Origin: Magnetospirillum sulfuroxidans
GTDB taxonomy: Bacteria > Pseudomonadota > Alphaproteobacteria > Rhodospirillales > Magnetospirillaceae
Assembly: GCF_018224925.1 (NCBI RefSeq)
Contig: NZ_JAGTUF010000005.1
Coordinates: 62,001-126,000 of the forward strand
DNA length: 64,000 bases
Direction: 5' to 3'
The notes under the pieces were generated by a model, which searched no databases, was not told the DNA's origin, and saw only the letters and a list, made by a program, of their open reading frames with translations. Positions within the stretch are counted from its first letter, which is position 1. Every line of letters starts with the position of its first letter. Shown here piece by piece: positions 18,751-28,110 of this stretch. Both the position numbers and the translations under genes were made by a program.

Positions 18751-19287
18751 ATGAGCTCTCCCACCACCCGGGACAACATTATCGATGCCGCCATGGCCGT
18801 CGTGCGCGAGCAAGGGGTCGGCAAGCTGACCCTGGACGCCGCGGCCAAGGTGGCCGGTCTGTCCAAGGGCGGCGTGCTCTACCACTTCAAAAGCAAGGAC
18901 GATCTGATCCGCGGCATGATCCAGCGGATGATCGATTCCTGCGACGCCTTGCACATGGAATATTACGAACACGAAGCCGCCGGCCCCTATCGCTGGGCCC
19001 GGACGGTGGTGCGCACCGCCTTTGATCCGCGCGGGCCGGCCGGCGACCCCATCGGCGGCGCCTTGCTGGCGGCGGTGACCGTCAATCCCGATCTGCTGGC
19101 CCCCATTCACGCCAAATTCGCCGAATGGATCGACCGTGTCAAAAGCGACAGCCCAAACCCCTCCTTGGCGGCGCTGATTTGCATGGCCATGGACGGCTAT
19201 GTCTTCGAGCGCATGCTCAATCTGCCCATATCCGACCCCGATCTGTACGGTCGCATTCAACAAACCGCCCTTGATCTGCTGAAATGA
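18751..19287 (+). CDS. TetR family regulator of the adjacent RND efflux pump
   Basis: This is a 178-residue TetR repressor with the N-terminal helix-turn-helix containing LTLDAAAKVAGLSKGGVLYHF followed by KSKDDLI, a very conserved recognition segment. The remainder is a helical effector domain; many close family members carry a TetR_C-type dimer domain. It is encoded directly upstream of an RND adaptor and pump with a 19-base gap, and downstream of a perfect palindrome, so it probably represses the whole unit including itself. Confidence 0.88.
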   Translation: MSSPTTRDNIIDAAMAVVREQGVGKLTLDAAAKVAGLSKGGVLYHFKSKDDLIRGMIQRMIDSCDALHMEYYEHEAAGPYRWARTVVRTAFDPRGPAGDPIGGALLAAVTVNPDLLAPIHAKFAEWIDRVKSDSPNPSLAALICMAMDGYVFERMLNLPISDPDLYGRIQQTALDLLK

Positions 19288-19306
19288 AAGTGACGGAGCC
19301 TTCATC

Positions 19307-20413
19307 ATGAAAATCAAACGCATGGCCATCATGCTGACCGCCAGTGCCGTCATCTTCGGCGGAGTCCTGGCCTTCGTCCAGTTCAAGCAGATGATGATCA
19401 AGCAATATTTCGCCACGCTGCCCAAGCCGGTGATCGCGGTGACCACCCAGGTGGCCAAGATGGAAAAGTGGCAGGACAGCATCGCCGCCGTCGGCACCTT
19501 GGCCGCCGTCAATGGTGTCGATATCAGCGCCTCGACCTCGGGTTTGATCGTCGATATCGGCTTTCAATCCGGTCAGGCGGTGAAAAAGAACCAGCCCTTG
19601 CTGCGCCTGGATTCAGACGTTGAACGCGCCGACCTGCGCTCGGCCCAGGCCGATGCCGATCTGGCCCGCATCTCGGCCGAGCGTCAGCGCAAGCTGGTCA
19701 AATCCGACGCGGTCAGCCAATCGGCGGTGGACAAAAGCGATGCCGAACTCAAGGTCAAGGAAGCCAAGGTCGCCGGCCTGCGGGCTCAGATCGACAAAAA
19801 GCAGGTGCACGCCCCCTTTGACGGCGTGCTGGGCGTCCGCAAGGTCGATTTGGGTCAGTTCATCCAAGCCGGCGCCGCCATCGTCAATCTTCAGGATCTG
19901 TCGGTGATGCTGGCCGATTTCTCGGTGTCGCAGCGCGATCTGGAACTGGCCAGTGTCGGTCGCCCGATCCGCATGACCACCGACGCCTGGCCCGACCGGG
20001 TGTTCGAGGGCGTCATCGCCGCCGTCGAGCCCCAGGTCGACGCCAAGACCGGCATGATCTTGGCCCAGGCCCGCTTTCCCAATGCCGAGGGGGTGTTGCG
20101 GCCGGGCATGTTCGCCCGCATCCAAATCCTGCGCCCGGCCGTGGCCGAAGTGGTGACGGTGCCGGTGGAAGCGGTGTCCTATAACCTGCACGGCGATGCC
20201 GTGTTCGTGGTCAAGGACGGCGCCGACGGCCCCGAGGCTGCCCGTCTGGTGGTCGATCTGGGCGAACGCCGCGACGGCCGCGTCGTCGTCAAAAAGGGCC
20301 TGCAAGCCGGCGCCGCCGTGGTCACCACCGGCCAGTTAAAGCTGGAAAATGGATCCAAGGTTCAGGTCAGCGCCGCCGATCCGTTGAAGCAAGAAGCGGC
20401 CAAGGCCGAATAG
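19307..20413 (+). CDS. RND efflux periplasmic adaptor (MexA/AcrA-like)
   Basis: This is a 368-residue membrane fusion protein. It has an N-terminal hydrophobic anchor (residues about 5-25), a lipoyl-like half (GVDISASTSGLIVDIGFQSGQAVKKNQPLLRLD), a short helical hairpin, the second lipoyl half (VHAPFDGVLGVRKVDLGQFI) and a beta barrel. A C-terminal membrane-proximal domain completes it. There is no lipobox. It bridges the inner-membrane pump encoded nine bases downstream to an outer-membrane channel that must be encoded elsewhere. Confidence 0.92.
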   Translation: MKIKRMAIMLTASAVIFGGVLAFVQFKQMMIKQYFATLPKPVIAVTTQVAKMEKWQDSIAAVGTLAAVNGVDISASTSGLIVDIGFQSGQAVKKNQPLLRLDSDVERADLRSAQADADLARISAERQRKLVKSDAVSQSAVDKSDAELKVKEAKVAGLRAQIDKKQVHAPFDGVLGVRKVDLGQFIQAGAAIVNLQDLSVMLADFSVSQRDLELASVGRPIRMTTDAWPDRVFEGVIAAVEPQVDAKTGMILAQARFPNAEGVLRPGMFARIQILRPAVAEVVTVPVEAVSYNLHGDAVFVVKDGADGPEAARLVVDLGERRDGRVVVKKGLQAGAAVVTTGQLKLENGSKVQVSAADPLKQEAAKAE

Positions 20414-20422
20414 GAGCGGGTC

Positions 20423-23400
20423 ATGTTCGACATTTTCATCAAACGCCCGGTCCTGGCCAGCGTCATCAGTCTGTTGATTCTTTTCATCGGCCTGCGCGCG
20501 CTGATGATGCTGCCGGTGCGGCAATATCCGGAAATGAAAAACACGGTGATCACCATCACCACCACCTATCCCGGCGCCGATGCCGAACTGATCCAGGGGT
20601 TCATTACCCAACCGCTGCAAAAGGCGGTGGCGACATCGGCCGGGTTGGATTACATCACCTCGCAATCGGTGCAAAGCGCTTCGGTGATCAAGGCCTATGT
20701 GCGCCTGAACGAAGACCCCGACGCCGCCATGACCGAAGTGATGAGCAAGGTCAACGAAGTGCGCTCGGTGCTGCCGCGCGGCATCAACGACCCGGTGCTG
20801 AAAAAAGAAACCGGCCAGACCTTCGCCTCGGCCTATCTGGCGTTTTCCTCGGCCGTGCTGACCCAGGAACAGATCACCGATTACGTCAACCGGGTGATCC
20901 AGCCGAAACTGGCCTCGGTGCCTGGCGTCGCCAACCCGGAAGTGTTCGGCGGCCAGAACTTTTCGATCCGGGTCTGGCTGGACCCGGAAAAGCTGGCGCA
21001 GCTGGACCTGACCGCCGCCGACGTCAATACCGCCTTGACCGCCAATAACTTCACCGCCGCCGCCGGTTCGACCAAGGGCGCCTATGACGTGGTCACCACC
21101 CAGGCGCGCACCGATCTGAACACCATCGCCGATTTCCGCAATCTGGTGGTTCGTCACGACGGCACCCGGCTGATCCGCCTGTCCGATATCGCCGAAGTCT
21201 CGTTAGGTGCCCAAAATGACGAAATGGCGGTGTTCGCCAGCGGCAAACGGGCCATCTTCGTCGGCATCTTCACCACCCCGGAAGCCAATCCGCTGACGGT
21301 GGTCCAAGAAATCCGCGATACCGCCCTGCCCGCCATCATCGCCCAGTTGCCGCCCGGCCTGGACGCCGAAATCGCCTATGATTCGACCGTATTCATCCAA
21401 GCGGCCATCGACGAGGTGGTGAAGACCATCCTGGAAGCGGCGGTGATCGTGATGATCGTCATCTTCGCCTTCATGGGCTCGTTCCGCTCGGTCGCCATTC
21501 CGGTCATCACCGTGCCGTTGTCGTTGATCGGCGTCGGCGTGTTGCTGTTGGCATTGGGCTTTTCCATCAACCTGCTGACGCTGTTGGCCATGGTCCTGGC
21601 CATCGGTTTGGTCGTCGATGACGCCATCGTCGTCGTCGAGAACGTCCATCGCCACATCGAGGAAGGGCTTTCGCCATTCCAGGCCGCCATTGTCGGTACC
21701 CGCGAAATTGCCGGACCGGTGATTTCCATGACCATCACCCTGGCCGCCGTCTATGCCCCCATCGCTTTCATGGGTGGCCTGACCGGATCTTTGTTCAAGG
21801 AATTCGCCCTGGCCCTGGCCGGATCGGTGATCGTGTCGGGGCTGATCGCCCTGACCCTGTCGCCGATGATGTGTTCGCTGATCCTGAAACACGACGAAGA
21901 CAAAAAAGGCCTGCCGGCCCGTATCGACGCCATCTTCGACGGCCTGCAAGGACGCTATCGCCGCGCTCTGGCGGCATCCTTGACGGATCGTTCCACCACC
22001 TTGGTCTTCGCCGCCATCGTCGTGGTGGTGCTGCCCTTTTTGTTCCTGGCGGTGCCGACCGAACTGGCCCCGGAAGAAGATCAAGGCGTGGTCTTCACCG
22101 CTTTCACCGGCCCGGCTTCGGCCAACACCGAATACATGGAAGTGTTCGCCCACCAGATCGACGATGCGCTGAAGGAATTTCCCGAGGTGCGCGACCGCTT
22201 CCTGATCGCCGGCATCGGCTCGATCAATCAGGGATTTGGCGGCGCGGTGACCAAGCCATGGGGAGAGCGCAAACTGTCAACCAAGGAGCTGACGCCGCTA
22301 TTCCAGAAAAGGCTGGACGCGATTTCCGGCGTCCGCGCCTCGGTGTTCTCGCCGTCGCCGTTGCCCGGCTCGGATGGTCTGCCGGTGGAGTTCGTCATCA
22401 CCTCGACTTCGGATTACAAGGCGCTCAACGACTTGCAGGCCGAGATGATGCGCCGCGCCACCGCTTCCGGCCAGTTCGCCTTCATCGACAGCGATTTGAA
22501 GTTCGAAAGCCCGCAAACGGTGGTCGATATCGACCGCGACAAAGCCGGGTCTTACGGCGTCACCATGCAACAGATCGGCGAAGCCCTGGCCACCATGACC
22601 GGCGGCAACTACGTCAACCTTGTCAACCTGCAAGGCCGCTCGTATCAGGTCATCCCGCAGGTTCCGCGTGATTTCCGCCTTAATCCGCGTCAATTGGGCC
22701 GTTTCCACGTCCGTACCGGCGATGGCGGATCGGTGCCGCTGTCGTCTCTGGTCACCTTGAAGCAAGCGATCAAGCCGGTATCGCTCAATCAGTTCAACCA
22801 GCTGAACAGCTTCACCATCACCGCTTTCCCCATGCCCGGCATCACCTTGGGGCAAGCCTTGTCGACCTTGGACGGCATCGCCGCCGAAGTGTTGCCGCAG
22901 GGCACCACCTTTGATTACGGCGGCCAGTCGCGTCAGTACATGCAAGAAGGCAATTCCCTGGCGATCACCTTCGTCTTCGCCCTGCTGATCATCTTCCTGG
23001 TGCTGGCGGCGCAGTTTGAAAGCTTCCGCGATCCGCTGGTCATCTTGGTGTCGGTGCCGTTGTCGTTGTGCGGGGCGCTGATCCCGCTGGCGCTGGGCGT
23101 CGCCACCATGAACATCTACACCCAGGTTGGCCTGATCACCCTGGTCGGCCTGATCACCAAGCACGGCATCTTGATCTGCGAGGTGGCGCGCGAACGCCAG
23201 GAACAAGAAGGTCTCAGCCGCATGGAAGCGGTGCAAGTGGCGGCCAGCCTGCGTCTGCGCCCGATCTTGATGACCACCGCCGCCATGGTCGCCGGCCTGA
23301 TCCCGCTGCTGATGGCCAGCGGCGCCGGCGCCGCCAGCCGCTTTTCCATCGCCGTGGTCATCGTCGCCGGCATGAGCATCGGCACCTTGTTCACCTTGTT

Positions 23401-23497
23401 CGTGCTGCCGGTGATCTACACTTTCCTGGCCACCGATCGCGGCCGCAAGGTCGAGCCGGAAACGCTCCACCACACCGCCACAGAAGGGGCGGAATAA
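20423..23497 (+). CDS. RND multidrug efflux transporter, HAE1 family
   Basis: This is a 1024-residue proton-driven inner-membrane pump with the two-fold RND plan: TM1 at residues 10-30, a large periplasmic loop to about 335, six TM helices, a second loop and six more. The proton-relay pair is visible in TM4 as GLVVDDAIVVVEN. The start MFDIFIKRPVLASVISLLILF and PVRQYPEM are typical of the AcrB/MexB/MdtB group. Substrates cannot be read from the sequence. It ends at a strong bidirectional terminator. Confidence 0.95.
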   Translation: MFDIFIKRPVLASVISLLILFIGLRALMMLPVRQYPEMKNTVITITTTYPGADAELIQGFITQPLQKAVATSAGLDYITSQSVQSASVIKAYVRLNEDPDAAMTEVMSKVNEVRSVLPRGINDPVLKKETGQTFASAYLAFSSAVLTQEQITDYVNRVIQPKLASVPGVANPEVFGGQNFSIRVWLDPEKLAQLDLTAADVNTALTANNFTAAAGSTKGAYDVVTTQARTDLNTIADFRNLVVRHDGTRLIRLSDIAEVSLGAQNDEMAVFASGKRAIFVGIFTTPEANPLTVVQEIRDTALPAIIAQLPPGLDAEIAYDSTVFIQAAIDEVVKTILEAAVIVMIVIFAFMGSFRSVAIPVITVPLSLIGVGVLLLALGFSINLLTLLAMVLAIGLVVDDAIVVVENVHRHIEEGLSPFQAAIVGTREIAGPVISMTITLAAVYAPIAFMGGLTGSLFKEFALALAGSVIVSGLIALTLSPMMCSLILKHDEDKKGLPARIDAIFDGLQGRYRRALAASLTDRSTTLVFAAIVVVVLPFLFLAVPTELAPEEDQGVVFTAFTGPASANTEYMEVFAHQIDDALKEFPEVRDRFLIAGIGSINQGFGGAVTKPWGERKLSTKELTPLFQKRLDAISGVRASVFSPSPLPGSDGLPVEFVITSTSDYKALNDLQAEMMRRATASGQFAFIDSDLKFESPQTVVDIDRDKAGSYGVTMQQIGEALATMTGGNYVNLVNLQGRSYQVIPQVPRDFRLNPRQLGRFHVRTGDGGSVPLSSLVTLKQAIKPVSLNQFNQLNSFTITAFPMPGITLGQALSTLDGIAAEVLPQGTTFDYGGQSRQYMQEGNSLAITFVFALLIIFLVLAAQFESFRDPLVILVSVPLSLCGALIPLALGVATMNIYTQVGLITLVGLITKHGILICEVARERQEQEGLSRMEAVQVAASLRLRPILMTTAAMVAGLIPLLMASGAGAASRFSIAVVIVAGMSIGTLFTLFVLPVIYTFLATDRGRKVEPETLHHTATEGAE

Positions 23498-23531
23498 AAA
23501 AACGGCGGGACCTGCGGGTTCCGCCGTTTTT
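23496..23531. terminator. Bidirectional Rho-independent terminator
   Basis: AAAAACGGCGG and CCGCCGTTTTT (23498-23508 and 23521-23531) form an 11-bp stem around a 12-base loop between the convergent RND pump and nirN. A and T runs on both sides suit termination of both strands. Confidence 0.85.
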
Positions 23532-23563
23532 CTTTGTGCTTACGCTGTCGATACCAAGCAGGG

Positions 23564-25105
23564 CTAATGCGATGTCCCATTGGAATAGGTGATCTTGTTC
23601 CAGACATTATACTTGCCGATGGGGGCATTCATCGGCAGACGCTTTTCCTCGGCGAAGCTTTTGGCGTCGATGACGATAACCGCGCCATCCTTTTCCGACA
23701 CCGACAACAACAGCTTGGTTCCGTCGCGATTGAATTCCACATGGCGGGTCAGGCGGCCTTTGGCCGGACGCACGGTCTTGACGATCTCCAGCGTGCGGGT
23801 GTCGATGATCTGCATGGCGTCGCGCTCCTTGCCCATGGAGACATCGACCCAGGCATAGGGGCTGTTTTCATGACCGCGCATGAAAAAGCCCGGCCCCAAG
23901 GTGGGGATGCGCTTGACCGTTTCCCAGGTCCGCATGTCGATAACGCTGACCATCGCCTCTTTCAGGTGCGGCGTCGCCATCAGCAAGCGTTCGCCTTGCC
24001 TGAAGACGATCCCCGACCCCAGATGCGGCATGCCGCCAAGATCCAGGTCGGCGATTTTGCGTTTCAGATCAAGGTCAATCACCATGCCCTTCTTGCCGTC
24101 GCGCGAAGCCCCCATGACTTTTTCATAGCCTGGGTCAAAAAAGAAATCGTCCAGATAATCGGGGGTACGGATACGCAACGCCTGGAAACGTCCGTCGGTG
24201 CCGACGCCCTCTTCCAGCCCCTTTTCGCGCGAATGGGCCAAACCGTTGATCACCGGGGCGGCATCGTCGGCATAGGGGATTTCCCAAATTTCCTCCAGAT
24301 CGCGCAAGGCGACGACAAAGGAATGCCGCGGCGGCGCCGTATAGACCGCCGACACCCGGCTGGTCTTGCCGTCGCCTTCCACCGGGATCACCTGCAACAA
24401 CGACAGATCGTTTGCATCCAGCGCGACGAGCGTATGGGGCAACACGTTGCCGACCATGAGGAAGCGACCATCGTCAGAGACAGCGACGTTGCGGGTATTG
24501 ATCCCGGCGCGGATTTCCGCCATCAGCTTGCCGGTCCACATATCGACCTTGGAAATCCAGCCATCCCGAGAGGCGAAATAAACGAAGCGGCCGTCGGGGG
24601 AATATTTGGCGCCGCCATGCAAGGCAAAGCGGCTTTGAAACCGATAAAGCGGCTTCATATGATCGCCATCGACGATGCTGACATGATGGTCGCCGCCCTC
24701 GACCACGGTGAACAGGTTCATCGGATCGGCCTTGAACGGCGGTTTGACCGGCAGATCGGCGGTTCGGGTCACCACCAGATGCGACGCCGTAATCTCTTCT
24801 GCCCGCCATAGCGGCAAGGCCGGCACCGGGGAATAGACCAGTTTGACCAGCGCCTTGATCTGTTCGCCGCTCAACTGGTCCTTGAAGGCGGGCATTTGCG
24901 TCGCCGCGCGCCCCTCGGCCACCACCTTTTCCGCCTCGGCCGGTTTCAGCCGCCCCAGATTTTCCGGCAACAAGGCCGGACCGATGGCCCCCAGCCGGTC
25001 GGCGCCATGACAGGCGGCACAGGTTTCGGTGTAAAGCCGGTTGACGTCATCGGCCAAGGCCGGAACCGCCAGCAGAACCAAGGCCAGGGGAAGCAGGCGT
25101 TTCAT
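23564..25105 (-). CDS. nirN: NirN, c-type cytochrome with d1-haem-binding propeller
   Basis: This is a 513-residue periplasmic NirS paralogue that handles the late haem d1 precursor during cd1 nitrite reductase maturation. A Sec signal peptide (MKRLLPLALVLLAVPALA) and a class I cytochrome c domain with CAACH precede an eight-bladed-type d1 domain (HGGAKYSPDGRFVYFASRDGW). In Pseudomonas aeruginosa NirN acts with NirS and NirF. The start at 25105 overlaps the nirJ stop by four bases; the longer open frame upstream is nirJ in another frame. It is the last gene of the leftward nir operon. Confidence 0.9.
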   Translation of the reverse strand: MKRLLPLALVLLAVPALADDVNRLYTETCAACHGADRLGAIGPALLPENLGRLKPAEAEKVVAEGRAATQMPAFKDQLSGEQIKALVKLVYSPVPALPLWRAEEITASHLVVTRTADLPVKPPFKADPMNLFTVVEGGDHHVSIVDGDHMKPLYRFQSRFALHGGAKYSPDGRFVYFASRDGWISKVDMWTGKLMAEIRAGINTRNVAVSDDGRFLMVGNVLPHTLVALDANDLSLLQVIPVEGDGKTSRVSAVYTAPPRHSFVVALRDLEEIWEIPYADDAAPVINGLAHSREKGLEEGVGTDGRFQALRIRTPDYLDDFFFDPGYEKVMGASRDGKKGMVIDLDLKRKIADLDLGGMPHLGSGIVFRQGERLLMATPHLKEAMVSVIDMRTWETVKRIPTLGPGFFMRGHENSPYAWVDVSMGKERDAMQIIDTRTLEIVKTVRPAKGRLTRHVEFNRDGTKLLLSVSEKDGAVIVIDAKSFAEEKRLPMNAPIGKYNVWNKITYSNGTSH

Positions 25106-26229
25106 GCGATTTCCTTGTCGGTCAGATAGCAGCCGGGATCTTCGCCCCAGCGATCGCCGCCGGCGCGATCGGCCCGGACGCGGCTGTTGCCGTTGCAGAT
25201 GGACAGGTGACGGCAACCGCCGCAACGGCCGCCGACCCGGCGCGGATGCGGCCGCAACCCCGTCAATACCGGGTTGTCAGGATCGGACCACAAAGCCGAA
25301 AACGGGGTTTTGCGCACATTTCCCAACCGTTCGTGCCACCACATGGTGTCGGGATGGACCCAGCCCAGATTGTCGATATTGGCGACGTTGACGCCGGCAG
25401 CGTTGCCGCCCCATTGCCGCAGCTTGGCCGCCAGATGGTCGGCCGCAGCAGGCCAGCGGGAAGCAGCCCAAGCCAGAAAGAACGGTCCATCGGCATCGTT
25501 ATTGCCGGTGACGCATTCGACCAAAGGGTGAGCCAAAGCAAAATCAAATAATGTTTCCATGGCCTTGCGCGTCATTGTGAAACCAGCGTCATCCGCCCGG
25601 TTGACATTGCCGCGCCCGGCGTAATTGAGATGGGAGAAATAGAACTTCCCCACCCCCTCATCCGCCGTCAACCTAAGGATGTCAGCGAAGTGATGGGCAT
25701 TTTCAGCGGTCATGGTAAAGCGCAACCCGACCTTGACGCCGCGCTCGCGGCACAGACGCAAGCCATGCAAGGCACTGGCGAAGGCGCCGTCACGGCCGCG
25801 AAAGGCGTCGTTGACGCCGCCAATGCCGTCAAGCGAAACCCCGACATAATCAAAGCCGGTATCGGCGATGCGGTCGGCCAACGCCTCGGTGATCAAGGTG
25901 CCGTTGGACGACAACGACAACGAGGGAAAGCACAAATTCTTGGCCTCGGCGGCGATGGAAAAGATATCGGGGCGCAACAGCGGTTCGCCACCGGACAAGA
26001 TCAGCGCCGGCACCTTGAAGGCGCGTAAATCGGTCATCACCGCGATGATTTCATCAAGATCCAGCTCGCCGGCGAAATCCTTGTCGGCCGAGGTCGAATA
26101 GCAATGTCGGCACAACAGATTGCACCGCCTGATCAGATTCCAAATCACCACTGGACCGGGTGGATTGCGCCGAGGGCCGACCGGGCTGGGATTATGGATT
26201 TCGCGTAGAAACTGGCTCAGGCGGAACAT
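25102..26229 (-). CDS. nirJ: NirJ, radical SAM haem d1 biosynthesis protein
   Basis: This is a 375-residue radical SAM enzyme that removes propionate side chains of the siroheme-derived precursor to create haem d1 keto groups. The SAM/[4Fe-4S] motif CNLLCRHC lies near residue 36. A C-terminal SPASM-like cysteine set (CGGCRHLSICNGNSRVRA, then DPGCY) indicates an auxiliary cluster. A strong ribosome site (GGGGAGGG) precedes the ATG. It lies between nirH and nirN in the order seen in other denitrifiers. Confidence 0.95.
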   Translation of the reverse strand: MFRLSQFLREIHNPSPVGPRRNPPGPVVIWNLIRRCNLLCRHCYSTSADKDFAGELDLDEIIAVMTDLRAFKVPALILSGGEPLLRPDIFSIAAEAKNLCFPSLSLSSNGTLITEALADRIADTGFDYVGVSLDGIGGVNDAFRGRDGAFASALHGLRLCRERGVKVGLRFTMTAENAHHFADILRLTADEGVGKFYFSHLNYAGRGNVNRADDAGFTMTRKAMETLFDFALAHPLVECVTGNNDADGPFFLAWAASRWPAAADHLAAKLRQWGGNAAGVNVANIDNLGWVHPDTMWWHERLGNVRKTPFSALWSDPDNPVLTGLRPHPRRVGGRCGGCRHLSICNGNSRVRADRAGGDRWGEDPGCYLTDKEIA

Positions 26230-26242
26230 GGTTCCCTCCCCT

Positions 26243-26725
26243 TCAGGTGGTCAGCCGCAGGCCGGTCTTTTTCAAGATGCGGGTGGAATACAAAACCCGG
26301 TGGCCGCGATTCATCGGCCCCAGGGCTTGGGCGATACGCCGGACCAAAAGCTCGGCATCGTCCTGATTGCGGGCGTGAACCATGGCGAACAGGGAATAGG
26401 GCCAGTGCGGCAACAGCCGCGGCCGCTGATAGCAATGGCTGACAAACCCCAAAGCGGTCATCGCCGCGCCGGCGGCGGCCACGTCGCCATCGGCCACGTC
26501 CCAGACGCTCATACCGTTCCAGCGATAACCCAGGGCGTAATGATTAGGCACCGCGCCGATGCGACGGATGACGCCGGCTTCGATCATCGCCACCATCCGC
26601 GCCGTCACCTCGGCTGCCGCGATTCCCACCTGTTCGGCCACCGCGTCATAGGGACGCGGCACCAGCGGCAAGCCATCTTGGGTGGCGACAATGATGGCGC
26701 GGTCGATGGAATCCAGTTGGGTCAT
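26243..26725 (-). CDS. nirH: NirH, Lrp/AsnC-like siroheme decarboxylase subunit
   Basis: This is one of four consecutive Lrp/AsnC-like proteins (160 residues). Together they decarboxylate siroheme to didecarboxysiroheme on the haem d1 path. The N-terminal winged helix is followed by the family core (HYALGYRWNGMSVWDV, HCYQRPRLLPHWPYSLFAMVHA). Assignment to H rather than L rests on gene order D-L-G-H, reading from nirF. The start at 26725 forms an ATGA overlap with nirG. Confidence 0.82.
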   Translation of the reverse strand: MTQLDSIDRAIIVATQDGLPLVPRPYDAVAEQVGIAAAEVTARMVAMIEAGVIRRIGAVPNHYALGYRWNGMSVWDVADGDVAAAGAAMTALGFVSHCYQRPRLLPHWPYSLFAMVHARNQDDAELLVRRIAQALGPMNRGHRVLYSTRILKKTGLRLTT

Positions 26726-27165
26726 GCCTCGAACTTCAAGCCGATATGGAATTCGGTAAGCTTGGGCATATCGTGCGCCGGCAATCCGGTGCCGGCCTCG
26801 ACTTCGGTCAAGACCGCCGCCACCTTTTCCCGGCTGTCGGCGGCGATGACGAACCACATGTTGAAGTGATGGTCGCGCTGGTAATTATGCGCGACCTCGG
26901 CGAAGGAATTGACGATTTCGGTCACCGCGTCGAAACGGTCGGACGGCACCGCCATGGCCACCAGGGTATTGTGCCCCCCAAAACGGTCGGCGTTATACAG
27001 CGGGCCGAAGCGCGACAACACCCCGGACCGACGCAAGGCGGCGATGCGGTCGATCAGTTCAGCCTCGGTCAAGCCCAGCGGCGCGGCGGCATCGGCGAAA
27101 GGGGTCGGCGAAAGCGGAAAACCGCCTTGCAAGGCGTTGATGATGGCGCGGTCAATCTCGTCCAT
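26722..27165 (-). CDS. nirG: NirG, Lrp/AsnC-like siroheme decarboxylase subunit
   Basis: This is a 147-residue Lrp/AsnC-like protein. The sequence MDEIDRAIINALQGGFPLS, a helix-turn-helix with LSRFGPLYNADRFGG, and VAHNYQRDHHFNMWFVIAA show the siroheme decarboxylase family. It is closest in look to the nirD product (both have HNYQR-D/E-H and a NMWFV/NLWFV strand). The nirL and nirH products share the other variant (YRRP/YQRP-R-LP-WPY), so the four genes form two subtypes. The DNA frame extends past the true start into nirL; the ATG at 27165 is chosen by homology to its paralogues. Confidence 0.85.
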   Translation of the reverse strand: MDEIDRAIINALQGGFPLSPTPFADAAAPLGLTEAELIDRIAALRRSGVLSRFGPLYNADRFGGHNTLVAMAVPSDRFDAVTEIVNSFAEVAHNYQRDHHFNMWFVIAADSREKVAAVLTEVEAGTGLPAHDMPKLTEFHIGLKFEA

Positions 27166-27169
27166 CCGC

Positions 27170-27667
27170 TTATTCCGCCGCCGCCAGCCGGCGACCGTAA
27201 CGGGCGCCGCATTGCTTGAAACGGCGCAGCGAAAACAGCGGCTGATGCGGATGCTGGGCCACGCCTTCACGCTCGGCGATGGCGGCGATGGCCGTTTCCA
27301 CCGTCTGGCGGTCCTTGCCATGCACCATGGTGAACAGATTATAGGGCCAGTCGGGCAGCCGGCGCGGCCGACGATAGCACAAGGTGACTTCCGGGCATTG
27401 CCCCAGCCGCCGGCCGATCTCGGCGACCTCGGAATCGGGGATATCCCACACCACCATGGCGTTGGCGCGATAGCCCAATTCATGATGGCGGACAATGATT
27501 CCCAAGCGACGGACGATGCCGCGCCGGCGTAACTCGGTCAGTCTTTCGATCACCTCGACCTCGTCCATGCCCACCGCCAAGCCCAATTGGGCATAAGGGG
27601 CGTCACACAGGTCCAGGCCGCTGGCCAGGGCGTTGATCAGGTCAAGCTCGCGCGCGGTTACGTCCAT
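27170..27667 (-). CDS. nirL: NirL, Lrp/AsnC-like siroheme decarboxylase subunit
   Basis: This is a 165-residue Lrp/AsnC-like protein of the siroheme decarboxylase family. The core motifs are HHELGYRANAMVVWDIPD and LCYRRPRRLPDWPYNLFTMVHG. The C-terminus is extended by an Arg-rich segment of about 20 residues (LFSLRRFKQCGARYGRRL). Its start overlaps the nirD coding end by 10 bases, and nirG begins four bases after its stop, so all four small subunits should be translated in a coupled way. Confidence 0.85.
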   Translation of the reverse strand: MDVTARELDLINALASGLDLCDAPYAQLGLAVGMDEVEVIERLTELRRRGIVRRLGIIVRHHELGYRANAMVVWDIPDSEVAEIGRRLGQCPEVTLCYRRPRRLPDWPYNLFTMVHGKDRQTVETAIAAIAEREGVAQHPHQPLFSLRRFKQCGARYGRRLAAAE

Positions 27668-28107
27668 TGCAATCCGAACCCCAGATTGATGTGGAAATCT
27701 TCCAGCATGGGCAGATCAAGCACCTCGATCCCGCTGCGCCGGCGAATGTCGGCCAGAACCCTGTCGACATCCTCGCGGCTGGCGGCGGTGACCACGAACC
27801 ACAGATTCAGGCGATGCTCGCGCTGGTAATTGTGATTGACCTCGGGATATTCAGACACCAACGCCGCCACTTGTTCCAGCCTGTCGCCGGGAACCGCCAT
27901 GGCCGCCAGCGTCGAAGCGCCGGCACACCCCGGCTTGATCACCGCGCCGACCCGGCTGACGCAGCCAGCACGGCACAGCCGATCAAGACGGGTGATGACC
28001 TCGGCCGCGCCAATCCCCAATTCCCGGCCGATGGCGGCATAGGGATCGGGCACCAGCGGCAGGTCATGTTGGAATTCGTCAAGCAGGCGGCGGTCGATGG
28101 CGTCCAT
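27658..28107 (-). CDS. nirD: NirD, Lrp/AsnC-like siroheme decarboxylase subunit
   Basis: This is a 149-residue Lrp/AsnC-like protein, first of the D-L-G-H series. Family motifs are CVSRVGAVIKPGCAGASTLAAM and NHNYQREHRLNLWFVVTA. In several alphaproteobacteria nirD and nirL are fused; here they are separate but overlap by 10 bases. It starts three bases after the nirF stop. Confidence 0.85.
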   Translation of the reverse strand: MDAIDRRLLDEFQHDLPLVPDPYAAIGRELGIGAAEVITRLDRLCRAGCVSRVGAVIKPGCAGASTLAAMAVPGDRLEQVAALVSEYPEVNHNYQREHRLNLWFVVTAASREDVDRVLADIRRRSGIEVLDLPMLEDFHINLGFGLQWT

Positions 28108-28110
28108 GGC

